Of a DNA stretch of 64,000 nt, positions 32,504 through 43,299 are shown piece by piece. Each line of letters begins with the position of its first letter. Position 1 is the first letter of the stretch. The translations under genes and the position numbers were made by a program. Below the pieces are notes generated by a model, which saw nothing but the letters and a program-made list of their open reading frames with translations, was not told the DNA's origin and did not search any database. Source of the stretch: Dugong dugon (lineage: Eukaryota > Chordata > Mammalia > Sirenia > Dugongidae); the NCBI GenBank assembly GCA_030035585.1, contig CM057468.1:54308145-54372144 (forward strand), read 5' to 3'.

Positions 32504-33597
32504 GGGTCTAACTTTATAGACATGCTTTAAGAAAAATCTCTTAAATCTTTAGGTTTGAAATTAAAAACTCTGAGAACCAAGAGGAAAATCAGAGGAATTA
32601 CAATGATCACTACTAGTTGTTTTCAGATATCCACCAGCTTTCTGAGACTAGTCTATATGGTAAAGAAGTATGGTGGTACCATATTGATGGTGGGAGGGTG
32701 GTGTACTAGTAAATGTACTACCTTAGTGTATATTTTCCTCTCGAATTTAACTTAAAATAATTACATATTATTTACAAATTTCAAGATGTTGTTTCATTGT
32801 ATCACAGTCTTCATAATCAATAAAGACTACTGTTTAAAAGAAGATGAATAAAACAAATAATTTCAAGGCCAAATATGTGTCACTTCTAGATTAAATTTGC
32901 AAATCTACTCATTTAGTATGCTCAGTTGGGAAGGCGAGAGATACAGTTAGTCCCCTAAGTGACCTTTTCCTGAGAAATAATTAATTGGCATGTGCTGTGC
33001 TTTGTTAAAGAAAGCAAACACCCTTCATGAATATGAATTTAATGCCTTTTGAAGTGAACAGATCTAGATTTTTTTCTAACCACCTTTTCCTTCTTTTTGG
33101 ACTCAGTATTTTTGAGAAATATAATAAAATTCTACATGGTTTATATAAGCTTTCATAAGCAAATAAAAAGCTTTTGAAGCAACTCTTTTATTCATGGGTT
33201 TCTATAAACAATTATTGCAGATACGACCACAGTGTATTACTCATGAACAAGGTGTTCAGAACGTGTCAGAAATGAGCAATGTCTGAAAAATATTTGATTC
33301 ACCACCACCATTCACACATGTCAAAGGCAGATCTACAGGCATAACTGGGTTCTCACTTCCCGTAGAAACATAAGGTGTCACAATGTTGATATTTAGTGAA
33401 AAACACAAATAAGAGGGGGGCATTCCACTCTCCCTTCTTGTCCTTCCCTTCCTCTCTTCTTGATGAGCAAAATCCAAAATTTGAAATCCACGTTTTGGGA
33501 GTCTATGATGGTAAACACAACAAACAACCACAAAACCTCCAATGCTTAAATTATTTGTGGGTTTAAAAAAATTTTTTTTTTCCTTTTTACTACTTAG
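32504..33597. other. Unannotated intergenic sequence
   Basis: A 91-codon minus-strand frame at 33256-33531 has no domain I recognise. No repeat is identified with confidence. Confidence 0.4.
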
Positions 33598-33812
33598 GAT
33601 ACTTTGGAAAGATCCTTGAGTGGATCAACTAAATACCTAGAAGTTGATGGTTTGAACCCACCCAGTGGTGCTGTGGAAGAAAAAGCTTGGCAATCTGCTT
33701 CCTTTAAGATTACAACCAAGAAAACCCTAGAGAATACCATTCTACTCTGTAACACATGGAGTTGCCATGAATTGGAATCAACTCAACGGCAACTAACAAT
33801 AACAATAACTAG
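33598..33812 (+). mobile_element. AfroSINE, RTE-tailed form
   Basis: GTGGATCAACTAAATACC, GTTGATGGTTTGAACCCACC, AATCTGCTTCCTTTAAGATT, ACCATTCTACTCTGTAACAC and CAACTCAACGGCAACTAACA, then an AACAATAACAATAAC tail. The head is diverged. The tail matches that of the RTE element. Confidence 0.8.
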
Positions 33813-33817
33813 CATAA

Positions 33818-33985
33818 ACGTTGGCAGTGCAAATCTACTCAGTGACACCGAGGAAGAAATCCCTAGTGATCTGCTTTCGTAAAGATTAAAGACAGGGAAA
33901 CCTTATGGAGCCGTTCTATTCTGTAACACATGGGGTAACCATGAGTCAAAATCAACTCCACAGCAATGATTTTGTTTTGCCTTTA
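33818..33985 (+). mobile_element. Second AfroSINE in tandem
   Basis: Immediately after the previous copy: AACGTTGGCAGTGCAAATCT, CTAGTGATCTGCTTTCGTAA, TTCTATTCTGTAACACATGG and CAACTCCACAGCAATGATTT with a T-rich end. The tRNA-like A box is missing, so it is 5'-truncated. It carries the other tail type. Confidence 0.8.
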
Positions 33986-36059
33986 AGGATACTTGGGAGA
34001 GCTTTGTTTCTCGAAACCTGATGGGAAAACTCTTGATGTACAAGAAGTTTTAAAGTTGAGGAGGTCTACAAAATACAATTTCATAAAAGGTTCGCAAGAA
34101 ACCTTAGACAAGAGAGAAAGAGAAGAGAAAGTAAATTAATCTTCCTGGAAAGCACTGTACAAAGCAAAATGCTTGGTAGTCATTACTTGCCCAAACTATG
34201 CAAGACAAATGAATAAAGTTGGGTCAGTGATCTTGATGAAGAAGGGGAGAGAGAGAGAGAATGACACTGTCCATTTTAAAGTTAATCAGTATCCATGGTG
34301 ATGTATTTCTCCAAAATAATAAAATGGATTAATCAGGAGCTAAGGGAGAACAGAGGGCAGCCATTTTATTCCCACCACATTTAGATGAAATATACATAAC
34401 ACAAGAAAGGGCCCCTTGAAAGTAGCCACAGGAAGAGCACCTGGAAGATTAAAGCTGTGGCCATAACATTAACAAAGTACAGACCACACTGAATTAATGA
34501 GCTCTGGAGATAGACATTCAGTGGAGTCTTAATTTATTTTCCTTTTCTAGCTCATCCTTTAAGAAAATGACAGTGTCTTCTTATCGATTTTACACTCAGA
34601 GATCAATCAGATTTGCCCTGACTCAGACAAAATTTACAGCAGTCTCTGACATCGCCCGGAGCATGTGGGCCCGAACAGACATTACAAGGAAGCAATAGAT
34701 CATGTTTGTATGTAGAGCTTGACATGCTTAAAAATAAGCTAATCTGTAGTGGAATTTCCTTCTTTTTGACAAGTTGCTCTGCCCAGCAATTCGGTCCCTT
34801 GTTATGAATTTCTCTCCCGGCTCCACTATTAATTATAACATGCGAAAAGGATTCATGTATTTAGGCCCTGAGGGAGGTCATCTGATCTGCAATTTTAGAT
34901 AAAATATAAACTAACAGATGACTCCTACTTAAACAATGTGAAATGTCACTCGGAGGCACTCCATAAAAAAAAAAAAAAAAGCTAGAGGTGTTCCATCAAG
35001 AGCTATGATCAGTTCTGACAACTCAACAATATCAGGGCTAAATGATGGGCCTGTACATTCCTAAACAGCCCCCAGTGGAAATTGCTGTATCCGGAAGCTC
35101 CTTTGTGCAGTAACTAGCTGTATTAAATGCAATAATTACAGGAAAGACACTGACTGTGACGCTCCGGCAGTTGTTGGCTAAGCTGACTTGTTTCCACACC
35201 ACCATTTATCTTGTAACTGGGAACTGCATGTGCCCGACTCTGTGTCCACTAGAGAGAAAGTCTATGGAGCTTCCCCTTTCAAGCCCACAAGAGGCTCACA
35301 GTAGGCCAGTGGAGCGACTTATTTGGTGAGGCATTTGCTCAACAGGGACAGAGGGAAAACACAAAAATGGTTGAGGGATACTCATTTTGTGTGTTGATCT
35401 GGCTGGAACGTGCTGCCAACAGTTCAGCTACAGGGAAAGCCCTTGTTGGAGCTGTAACCTGCTTCTATCCATGGCACATGGTGTCTAGGCCCCTGGTAGA
35501 TGCAGGCAGTAAATAAAAGATAACGGAACAGGTCCAGCGATGTGTTTTTCCTTAATCCTACCTGACCAATAGCAGATAAGAAGGAGATTTTGCTCTCTGT
35601 TGCTACCTGGAGTGAAATAAAACTAGCCAGATACCAGACTATTGACGTGAACAAAGTAAGTGATTTGGCGACATTTGGGTGAATTCTCTGAAATCACTGT
35701 TGATGGATTACTGCAAAGGAGTTAAAGCTAACTTCAAAACGCATGTAGAGAATGGTTATTATTTTCTGCTGTAGGGGAAATGTCACAAGTCCTAAAATTT
35801 TGATGTTTAAAGTTACCTTTTTTTTAATCTACCCACAAGAATATATCTTAGAAATATTCATTGTTAAGACAGTAGGCGGCCCAAATTCTGATAAGAGAAA
35901 ACAGCATTGCACTAAGGGTCAAGATGTTTAAAAGGATAGTTTCTTTTTTTTTTTTTTTTTTCTCTAACACCCACATGTGGACTCTGGCTGACTCTTTCTT
36001 TTGCTAGAAGATGATCAATATGTATAAATTCATATCCAGCAGCAACGTATATAATTTTA
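33986..36059. other. Repeat-poor island
   Basis: I recognise no transposon in this 2-kb stretch apart from simple runs (A-run at 34965-34981, T-run at 35942-35960). The part 34480-35300 has many short AT-rich homeobox-like motifs (CTATTAATTATAAC, GCAATAATTACAGG) and balanced composition. It contains no convincing open frame. A conserved noncoding element is possible but cannot be shown from one sequence. Confidence 0.4.
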
Positions 36060-36420
36060 AAATACTTATTAAGCAACTAGTCTGTGCCAGGCTCTGATAG
36101 ACCATGGGGACACACATGTTATAAGAAGTTATAGTCCCTTCCTAAGTTAAATCTAGTGGAAGAAAGAGACTCGTCAATAATTATTTTAATATATTGTGAA
36201 AAGTGTTCCAATAAAAGTGTGTAGTGCTATGGAAACGCAGTTGAGAAAGGGAGCAGTACTGTCTGGCGAAGAAAGAGAAGGCTTTCAAGAAAAATAACAA
36301 AGAGGAGATAACATCTTAACTTGTACCCTGAAGGGCAAGCAGACATTTTCCAAGGTGACCAAGAAGAATGGGAGGGAAAGTATTCCCGGCAGTGGGAACA
36401 GCACGAGCAAAGAAAGGTAT
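36060..36420 (+). repeat. L2-like relic
   Basis: TGTGCCAGGCTCTGATAGAC, TAGTCCCTTCCTAAG, AGAAGGCTTTCAAGAAAAAT, TACCCTGAAGGGCAAGC and GGCAGTGGGAACAGCACGAG follow a common ancient LINE/L2-type pattern. The long minus-strand frame at 36227-36649 is its shadow. Confidence 0.5.
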
Positions 36421-36904
36421 AGAGGTGTGAAAGTGTGTGCAAGCTACCGCATTGGTAAGAAATTAGGGAGATCCACGCGAAGAGTAATGGTGAAGGAGGA
36501 GCTACCCTGGAGGCTGAGGTCAGCTCACAGATCTCATAGAACATAGCAATAGGGAGCTTGTGTGTGTATGTGAGTGCGTGTGACTGTGTGTACACCTGTT
36601 TGTAGCAGGGTTGTCTCATGACTATTCCTGGGAATGAGAACTCTGGCAAAACTGTAGAAGCAGGATAAGTCCATTAGGTAACTGGGTGCAGAGAGGTAGT
36701 GAGGACATTGGTATAATCCAAGCAAGAGATAATGAAGCCTTCATATTCTGGTGTGTTTGCTATATTCATATGTCCCCAAAATGCTTTTCTTTATCTAGGT
36801 CCTCCTGCTCAAATTTTAAAAAAATATTCATTTTCACCATGCAAGTAACTTTTTCATGCGTATTCTTGATAAAGATAACAGACCTTGATTTTTTGGGAGA
36901 GGTG

Positions 36905-37125
36905 GTGAGTGCAGTGGTTGAGTACCCAGACTCTAACCATAATGATTTGACTCAACTCTCAGCTTTATCTCTTATGAGTGGTTTGACTGGTGGCAAGTTA
37001 CTTAGCATTGCTGTGCCTCGGTGTCCTCCACCGTAAAATTGGCGACAATAATAGCATCTATGCCATAAACTTGTTGTGAGGATTAAATTAGTCAACATGC
37101 AGTAACACTTAGAATCGTTTTTGAA
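36905..37125 (+). repeat. MIR
   Basis: GAGTGCAGTGGTTGAGTACC, GTGGCAAGTTACTTAGCATT, TGTGCCTCGGTGTCCTCCAC, CCGTAAAATTGGCGACAATA and TTGTTGTGAGGATTAAATTA give nearly full-length MIR. Confidence 0.85.
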
Positions 37126-37507
37126 TTGCCAGATCTCATTTGTCAAATTCGAAGAGGGAGTTCAAAACTAACATAATAAAAAAAATTTATCTATATCTAA
37201 GTATTGTAATATGGTCAAACACTTTGATCAGTGATTTGAGCTAAGTCTCCCAAACTGTTCCAAATCACTTACTTTGTTAAGATGGATATTCTGATAACTA
37301 GCTGGTATCCTTCCAGGTAGATCTAGATAAATTGATCTAAATAATTGCAGAAACTTTTTGTTTGTCCTTAGTGTTCTACATGATGATTCAAATCCATTTT
37401 CATGCACATTGGAGGTGTTATAAAATATCATGGATCTAGAAAGTGAGGTTGCTGAACCATGTCACGTTGGGACCCAAAGACACTGTTACAACGACTAGCA
37501 CTATTAC

Positions 37508-37675
37508 TACCGGTTGCCATTAATTCAACCCCTACTCGTGGTGAACCCATGTGTCAGAGTAGAACTGTGCTCCACAGGGTTTTCAATGGCTGATTTTTCA
37601 GAAGCAGATCACCAGGCCTTTTTCCAACGAGCCGCTGTGGGTTAGCAACCAGGCGCTTTAACTGTTTGCACCACA
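37508..37675 (-). mobile_element. AfroSINE
   Basis: GTTGCCATTAATTCAACCCC, GTGTCAGAGTAGAACTGTGC, AGGGTTTTCAATGGCTGATT, AGAAGCAGATCACCAGGCC and GGTTAGCAACCAGGCGC are the reverse of an AfroSINE of the 'gtgatctgcttc' subfamily. Confidence 0.8.
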
Positions 37676-38602
37676 ATTAGAGTGGAGTAATTAGAAACTG
37701 CTAGGGCATCCACACACTGTTACGTGCCTCCCTCCACGTACAAGACAGAGAAAAACCAGTAGGAATACTGCCTCAGAGGACTGCAGACTCTCCAGAGAGG
37801 AAATAATCTAGAAGACAAGACAAGGATAGGCAGAGCCAAAGTAAATTGCTTCTGAAATGCAAGAAAGACAGCTGGTTCTATGGTATCAATAAGAAAATAA
37901 TGTAAATGTGGTTCTTATCAGTTGACAATAAGACTTCTTATCAGTTGACAGTAAGATGAGATACCAAGGACCATGCAGTAGAAACCCTAAAAGGGTTTCT
38001 ATGTAAGATAGTGTTAAGCAGTGGCCCCATCTACCCTTTGTCCTTGAAAGTTCTTATCTTTTTCTTTTCTGGACTTAGAACTGTGACTTAACCAGGTCTA
38101 TTGTTTTACACACACTTTTTATCCAATGATTGGGAGTTCTGAAAATGGTAGTAGACTTTTTTAGCCTCCACTCTCTCAGCACCCCGGTCCTAAGTGCTGT
38201 GTTTCCTACCCTGTATGCAGATTGCCTTTATTATATTATCAACTCTTGCCACCATCCCCTTCTACAGGCCAAAAAAGAGGCTGTGGCGGTCACCTAGTGA
38301 CAGCAAGGATCAGCGAAAACAAAGCCTGAAAGAGGAATTTGCATTTCTTTGACCTTGGCAGAATTATTCACTTGTCTTGTTCTCTGGAACATTAAAAATT
38401 ATTCTACTTAGATGTGAGTGAACATGGAGATAATTCACAGGCAAGAACTAATATAATCTGAGACTCTCAAATTCTAACATATACATCTTATTTAGTATAT
38501 CATACAATTATATGTGATTCATAAACTTTCACACTGTAAATAAACTGATGGAAGCCGCATGACACTTCTGAGGAGAGTTTGGTCAAAATCTAGTGACATG
38601 CT
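37676..38602. other. Unannotated intergenic sequence
   Basis: No repeat or exon recognised. A local near-repeat of TTATCAGTTGACA occurs at about 37916 and 37937. Confidence 0.4.
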
Positions 38603-38623
38603 TTCCAAAATCATTATAATTTT
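38603..38623 (+). repeat. Left target-site duplication of the reverse L1
   Basis: These 21 bases are identical to 39802-39822. They begin TTCCAAAATC and end in TTTT where the L1 tail starts. Confidence 0.92.
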
Positions 38624-39801
38624 TTTTTTATTGTACTTTAGATGAAGGTTTACAGAACAAATAGTTTCTCATTAAACAGTCAGTACACATATTGTTTTAT
38701 GACATTGATTAACAACCCCACCACATGTAAACACTCTCCCTTCTCAACTTCGGAGGACATTTTTTTTTGTGTGTGAAAATATACATATCCAAAGTTACAC
38801 CATTTCAAAAGTTTCTCCATGTACAATTCAGTGACATTGATTACATTCTTCCAGTTGTGCTGCTATTTTCACTATTCTTTTTCAAATTATTCCATCACCA
38901 TTATCTTCAACTCATTGCCCTCTAGGCTTCCCATCAAATCTTTTGAGTTGCTGTTGTTAATTTGATCTCACATAGATAATTCTTTTCTTTTTTTTTTTTG
39001 GTACCTTAGATGAAGGTTTACAGAACAAATAGTTTCTCATTTAACAGTTAGTACACATGTTGCCCTATGACAATGGTTAACAACCCCACGACATGTCAAC
39101 ACTGTCCCTTCTCAACCTTGGGTTCCCTATTACCAGCTTTCCTGACCCCTCCTGCCTTCTAGTCCTTGTCCACGGACTGCTGTGCCTCATTAACCCCGTT
39201 TTGTTCTACGGGGCTGTCCAATTCCCAGCTGAACGGTGAACCTCAGGAGTGACTTCACCACTGAGCTAAAAGGGTGTCTGGGGGCCATACTCTCAGGGTT
39301 TCTCCAGTCTGTCAGGCCAGTAAATCTGGTCTTTTTTTGTGAGTTAGAATTTTGTTCTACATCCTTTTCCAGTTCTGTCCAGGACCCTCTACTGTGATCC
39401 CGGTCAGAGCAGTTAGTGGTGGTAACCAGGTACCGTCTAGCTGTACTGGACTCAGTCTGGTGGAGGCCTTGGTAGCTGTGGTCCATTAGTCCTTTGGACT
39501 AATCTTTTCCTTGTATCCTGTTCTCTTCATTCTCCCTTGCTCCAGAAGGGGTGAGACCAGTGGAGTATCTTAGATGGCTGCTCGCAGGCTTTTAAGACAC
39601 TAGACGCTACTTACCAAATGAACACTGTCTTTTTAAACCGTGTTATGCCAGTTGAGCTAGACGTTCCCTGAGATCATGGTCCCCCAGCCCTCTGCCCAGC
39701 AATTCAGTCCCTCAGGGATTTTGGATGTGTCTATGGAGCTTCCATGACCTTTCCTTATACAAGTTGTGCTGGCTTCCCCAGTATTGTGTACTGTCTTGCC
39801 C
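38624..39801 (-). mobile_element. 5'-truncated L1, 3' UTR only
   Basis: The element is about 1.18 kb. At its left edge is the poly-A tail (a T-run on the plus strand) and the complement of AGTACAATAAAAAAAA. Both terminal modules of this L1 family are present, separated by an A-run. The right end stops inside the 3' UTR, at sequence matching 28.93 kb of the full-length copy. It is flanked by a perfect 21-bp target-site duplication, so the insertion is complete and comparatively young. Confidence 0.93.
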
Positions 39802-39861
39802 TTCCAAAATCATTATAATTTTGAATGCCAACCAAAATCATTATAATTTTGAATGCCAACC
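39802..39861 (+). repeat. Right target-site duplication overlapping a 28-bp tandem duplication
   Basis: 39802-39822 repeat the left flank of the L1. In addition, 39806-39833 is repeated exactly as 39834-39861, both starting AAAATCATTATAATTTTGAA. The two duplications overlap. Confidence 0.95.
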
Positions 39862-39899
39862 AAAGTGGTGAATTTCACATTTTAAATTTGGTTTGAGAG

Positions 39900-40195
39900 T
39901 GAAAATAAGAAATAATAATTGTCTAGCACTTAACACAGTGCCTGGAACATGATATGTTGTTGTTGTTTTGACTCAAGGTGACCCCTTGTGTGTCCGAGTA
40001 GAACTGTGCTCCACAGACTTTTCAAGGCTGTGAACTTTTAGATGTAGATTGCCAGGCCTATCTTCTGAGGTTCCTCTGGGTGAATTTGAACCCCCAACCT
40101 TTCGGCTAGTAGTTGAGCACATAACAGTTCGTTCCACCCAAGGACTACTGGCACATAGTATGGATTCATTAAACATTTATTGAATGAATGAGGCT
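39900..40195 (+). repeat. MIR tail split by an AfroSINE
   Basis: Left of the SINE is TAGCACTTAACACAGTGCCTG; to its right is GGCACATAGTATGG followed by TCATTAAACATTTATTGAATG. Together they form the MIR 3' end. Confidence 0.7.
39957..40149 (-). mobile_element. AfroSINE inserted in MIR
   Basis: TTGTTGTTGTTTTGACTCAAG, CCGAGTAGAACTGTGCTCC, TGTAGATTGCCAGGCC, GAACCCCCAACCTTTCGGC and GTAGTTGAGCACATAAC are a reverse AfroSINE. The flanks GGAACATGATATG (39944-39956) and GGCACATAGTATG (40150-40162) agree at 10 of 13 bases and look like an old target-site duplication. The 'ggcacatagta' on the right is native MIR sequence. Confidence 0.82.
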
Positions 40196-43146
40196 GATTT
40201 ATAAAGTAAAGATGAATTCTATTCTGAATTATTATCTATTAAGTTTCCTATTAGCACAAGATCTTCAATGATTTGCAGGGCATATGTCAAATGCATACCC
40301 AATTCAAAGTCTATTATCATTTGGTTATAAAACAAACGGCACAGCCATATGGATATCTATTACCTTTATATTTGTGAAGCCGGGGACTGAGTCTCCATGC
40401 TGCAAATGTTCAATTTCAAATTATCCAACATTTTATGTTATCATTCCAAAGTGATGGCTAGGTAACTGGTACTTTTGTTATGATGTAACGCTCAGTGTTT
40501 AATTCAGCTCAGTGCTGCTGTGTATAAATCGTATGGATCTGGTCCATAAAGTGATGAGATGAGCTTATGTTAATTAATTCATTGTTTTTTAAAAAGATCA
40601 ATCCACAAACTTATATTGAAAACTGTGTGTGTTCTCAGTTTGAATCAGCCACTGCCCTGGGCACCACATTTAATCTTCTTGGGGCCCATTTATATTCTCA
40701 TCTTCAGGATCATTTCCATACGTTCACTGCTCTTCCCATAAAATCCTATTTCTACTCGTTTGTCCCATAGGTACTCATTTATGTCCATTTGTCCTATGAA
40801 ATCATTGTTTTGTTGATTTGATCTACGGAATGTCTTTTCAGAAGGAGGAACTCTAATATTTTACTCTGCCCCTTGGCCATTTAAAGTGTTCTTTTTGGAA
40901 CAGAATATAACAGGAGAAATAATGCTTCTGAAATATTCCCTAAATTAAGTTCAATCAACACCACTTAACTTTCTCTCATGCAAAATGTTTTGTGTTTACC
41001 AATTAAGTTTGTTTGCTATCTTTAGCAACCTAACCGCTACACATTGGCATAAGGTAAACAACCCAAATGGATGATTTTAAAAAGCACAGGGGATGCAAAA
41101 ACCTATTTAAATTCGCTAATTTGTTCTAAGACCCTTTTCATAGATTTGCTTCCTATTTCTCTGTCCCACTTGCCATTTGTACTCTTGGTGAGTCAGACTC
41201 TCTTGAAATTTCAGTGGAAGCTCCCGCATGGATTACACTGCATTTTATATTGTCTGTGCTAATGATCCCCCATGACACACATACTCAGGAATTGCCCTAT
41301 CTTATGAATTAGATGGGGGGCGGGGAAGGGGGGAGAGTGGGAAAATGAACTCTAGCTAACAAAATATTCTTGACGTTATTTTATTTTGCTCTTTTTTTAT
41401 AACACAATTAATACATACCATTATAAAAAAAATAAAGAAAAATAAGGAATCATAACCATCAATAATCTTAACCTTATACTCAAAAATAATCACAGGCAAT
41501 AATGTATACAATTCTGGTCTTTTTATGCATTATGTTTACATATATCTATGTTTAGATATATCTACATTTTTTAAAATTGGGATCATAATTTGATACTATT
41601 TTGCATTCTGTTTTTTAAAAGTAAATAATTTGCCATGAGCATCTTCCCATTTGAGAAATATTTTCTTTTCTTTTTTTTTTAGAAGGCTGTACTTTATTTA
41701 ACCACATTCCTATTATTAATCATTTAGGATATTTTCAAATCATTGATATCATGAACTGTTAACATTTTGGTGGACTAAGTTTTGTACATGGTATTTATTA
41801 CTTTCCAAGGGCACTTTTTGAGAAAGGGAACACATTTGGTGAAAGTAATTGTTGGTAATTTTTTTCAGAGTACTCGCCCCACCTTTCTTCAAGAATAGCC
41901 AAAGGACTGATACCCTGATACACTTAGTATCTATTTGAATGGTTTGCCTTCCTGTGAAGGCAAAGTGAAACCTATTGAGAATTGTTTGACTTCCTGCTTT
42001 CTTCCCACTTGGAGAAGCCCCCAACTTCTTGGGAGATACTAATAACAAATATCTAGAAATATAGGTTGAACTATATAAAACTGTCATTATGGTAGGTAAA
42101 AATGATTGAAAATTGGCAATTTCATATGTTTAAAAGTTAAGTCACTTTATCCAAGAGTGCAAATGGCCTTGTCCCAGGCCTACTTTGTTTATGGTATTGT
42201 GCTATTCTGATATGCTTTTGGTGCCCTGAAGCAATTTTTATTTTGGGTTCTGTGTCAGAAAACATTGCCATTTCAAAAGTAACTAACTGGTTTCTGTACA
42301 GTATATGTGCTAAGACAAATAAAATCAGCACAAAGAATTTAAATAGGACTTGGATGCATTCTTAATAATCCTAGATTGTGTTTAAAAAGAAAAAGAAGAA
42401 TACTAAAACCTAGTTTAAAAATGTGTGTGTTAGTTGAATGTTTTGATTTCGTTTCAAAGAAGAAATTATTTCAAATTATGTGGGTGGCCTGGGCCACCTG
42501 AATAGATAGATGCCAGCAGTTACACCCTCAGCTCAGAATTTACAGTTACCGAAATTCCACATTGACATGCTATGCAGGCCAACATAAAGGTACTGTAACT
42601 TATGCCTATGAAGGAAAATATAGAACTTTCATGCATCAAATGAGCAAGGCTTGACAGGCAGTCCCATTTTGATATGGGTCATGCTGTTGATAACTACCAC
42701 GCTTTTTAAAGGTTACATTTTAAAGGTTACATTAACGCTGAAGTTCTGCATGAAGATGAGTACCCTGTGTAATCATAAGCTTTATATTTCATTCATCTCT
42801 TGTCATCTTAAAAATATAGATAGTGGTACAAATGGAACATAACATTTTGAAGAACTCACTTGGTATGATAAGGACTTGCCTAACTAAAGCACCATTTTTT
42901 CTGAGTAGTAATTCCATTACGTGGGAAAAAAATTCCGTATGACTTATTTTGTTCATATCTGCTATCAATCACACCACACTATTATGAAACAAATTGCTAC
43001 TAACCGTGAGGCAGTCATAATCAGGAATGTAATGAGTGAGCGCAAACAAGCAAGTGACTGGCACAGCAGAAGTTTCTTTTCATCAGTTACACCGCTCGAC
43101 AACATACCAATGTTTTAAAGGGCTCTACAAATTCAGCCCACCACTC
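40196..43146. other. Mostly unannotated; old repeat at about 41.40-41.73 kb
   Basis: At 41.40-41.73 kb phrases such as TAAAATTGGGATCATAATTT, CATGAGCATCTTCCCATTTG and TTATTTAACCACATTCCTA resemble the same old mammalian repeat found around the 21.6 and 30.2 kb positions. A G-rich patch lies at 41312-41336. Elsewhere I see nothing recognisable. At 42697-42730 the string TTTTAAAGGTTACATT occurs twice in tandem. Confidence 0.4.
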
Positions 43147-43299
43147 TCTTGTCAGTTTGCTGTACTGTGGTGACTTGCGTGTTGCTGTTGCGCTGGAAGC
43201 TATGCCATTGGTATTTCAAATATCAGCTGGGTCACCCATGGTGGACAGGTTTCAGCGGAGCTTCCAGACTAAGAGAAACTAGGAAGAAGGAATTGGCAA

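Noticed and set aside
36227-36649. 140-codon minus-strand open frame
   Set aside because: It is opposite an L2-like relic and has low-complexity, Ser/Leu/Cys-rich translation with no domain.
37916-37960. TTATCAGTTGACA near-repeat as a regulatory operator
   Set aside because: Two copies 21 bp apart in AT-rich DNA are expected from small local duplication, and no other evidence supports a binding site.
40567-40770. 67-codon plus-strand frame as a host exon
   Set aside because: No splice-site context, domain or codon bias was evident.
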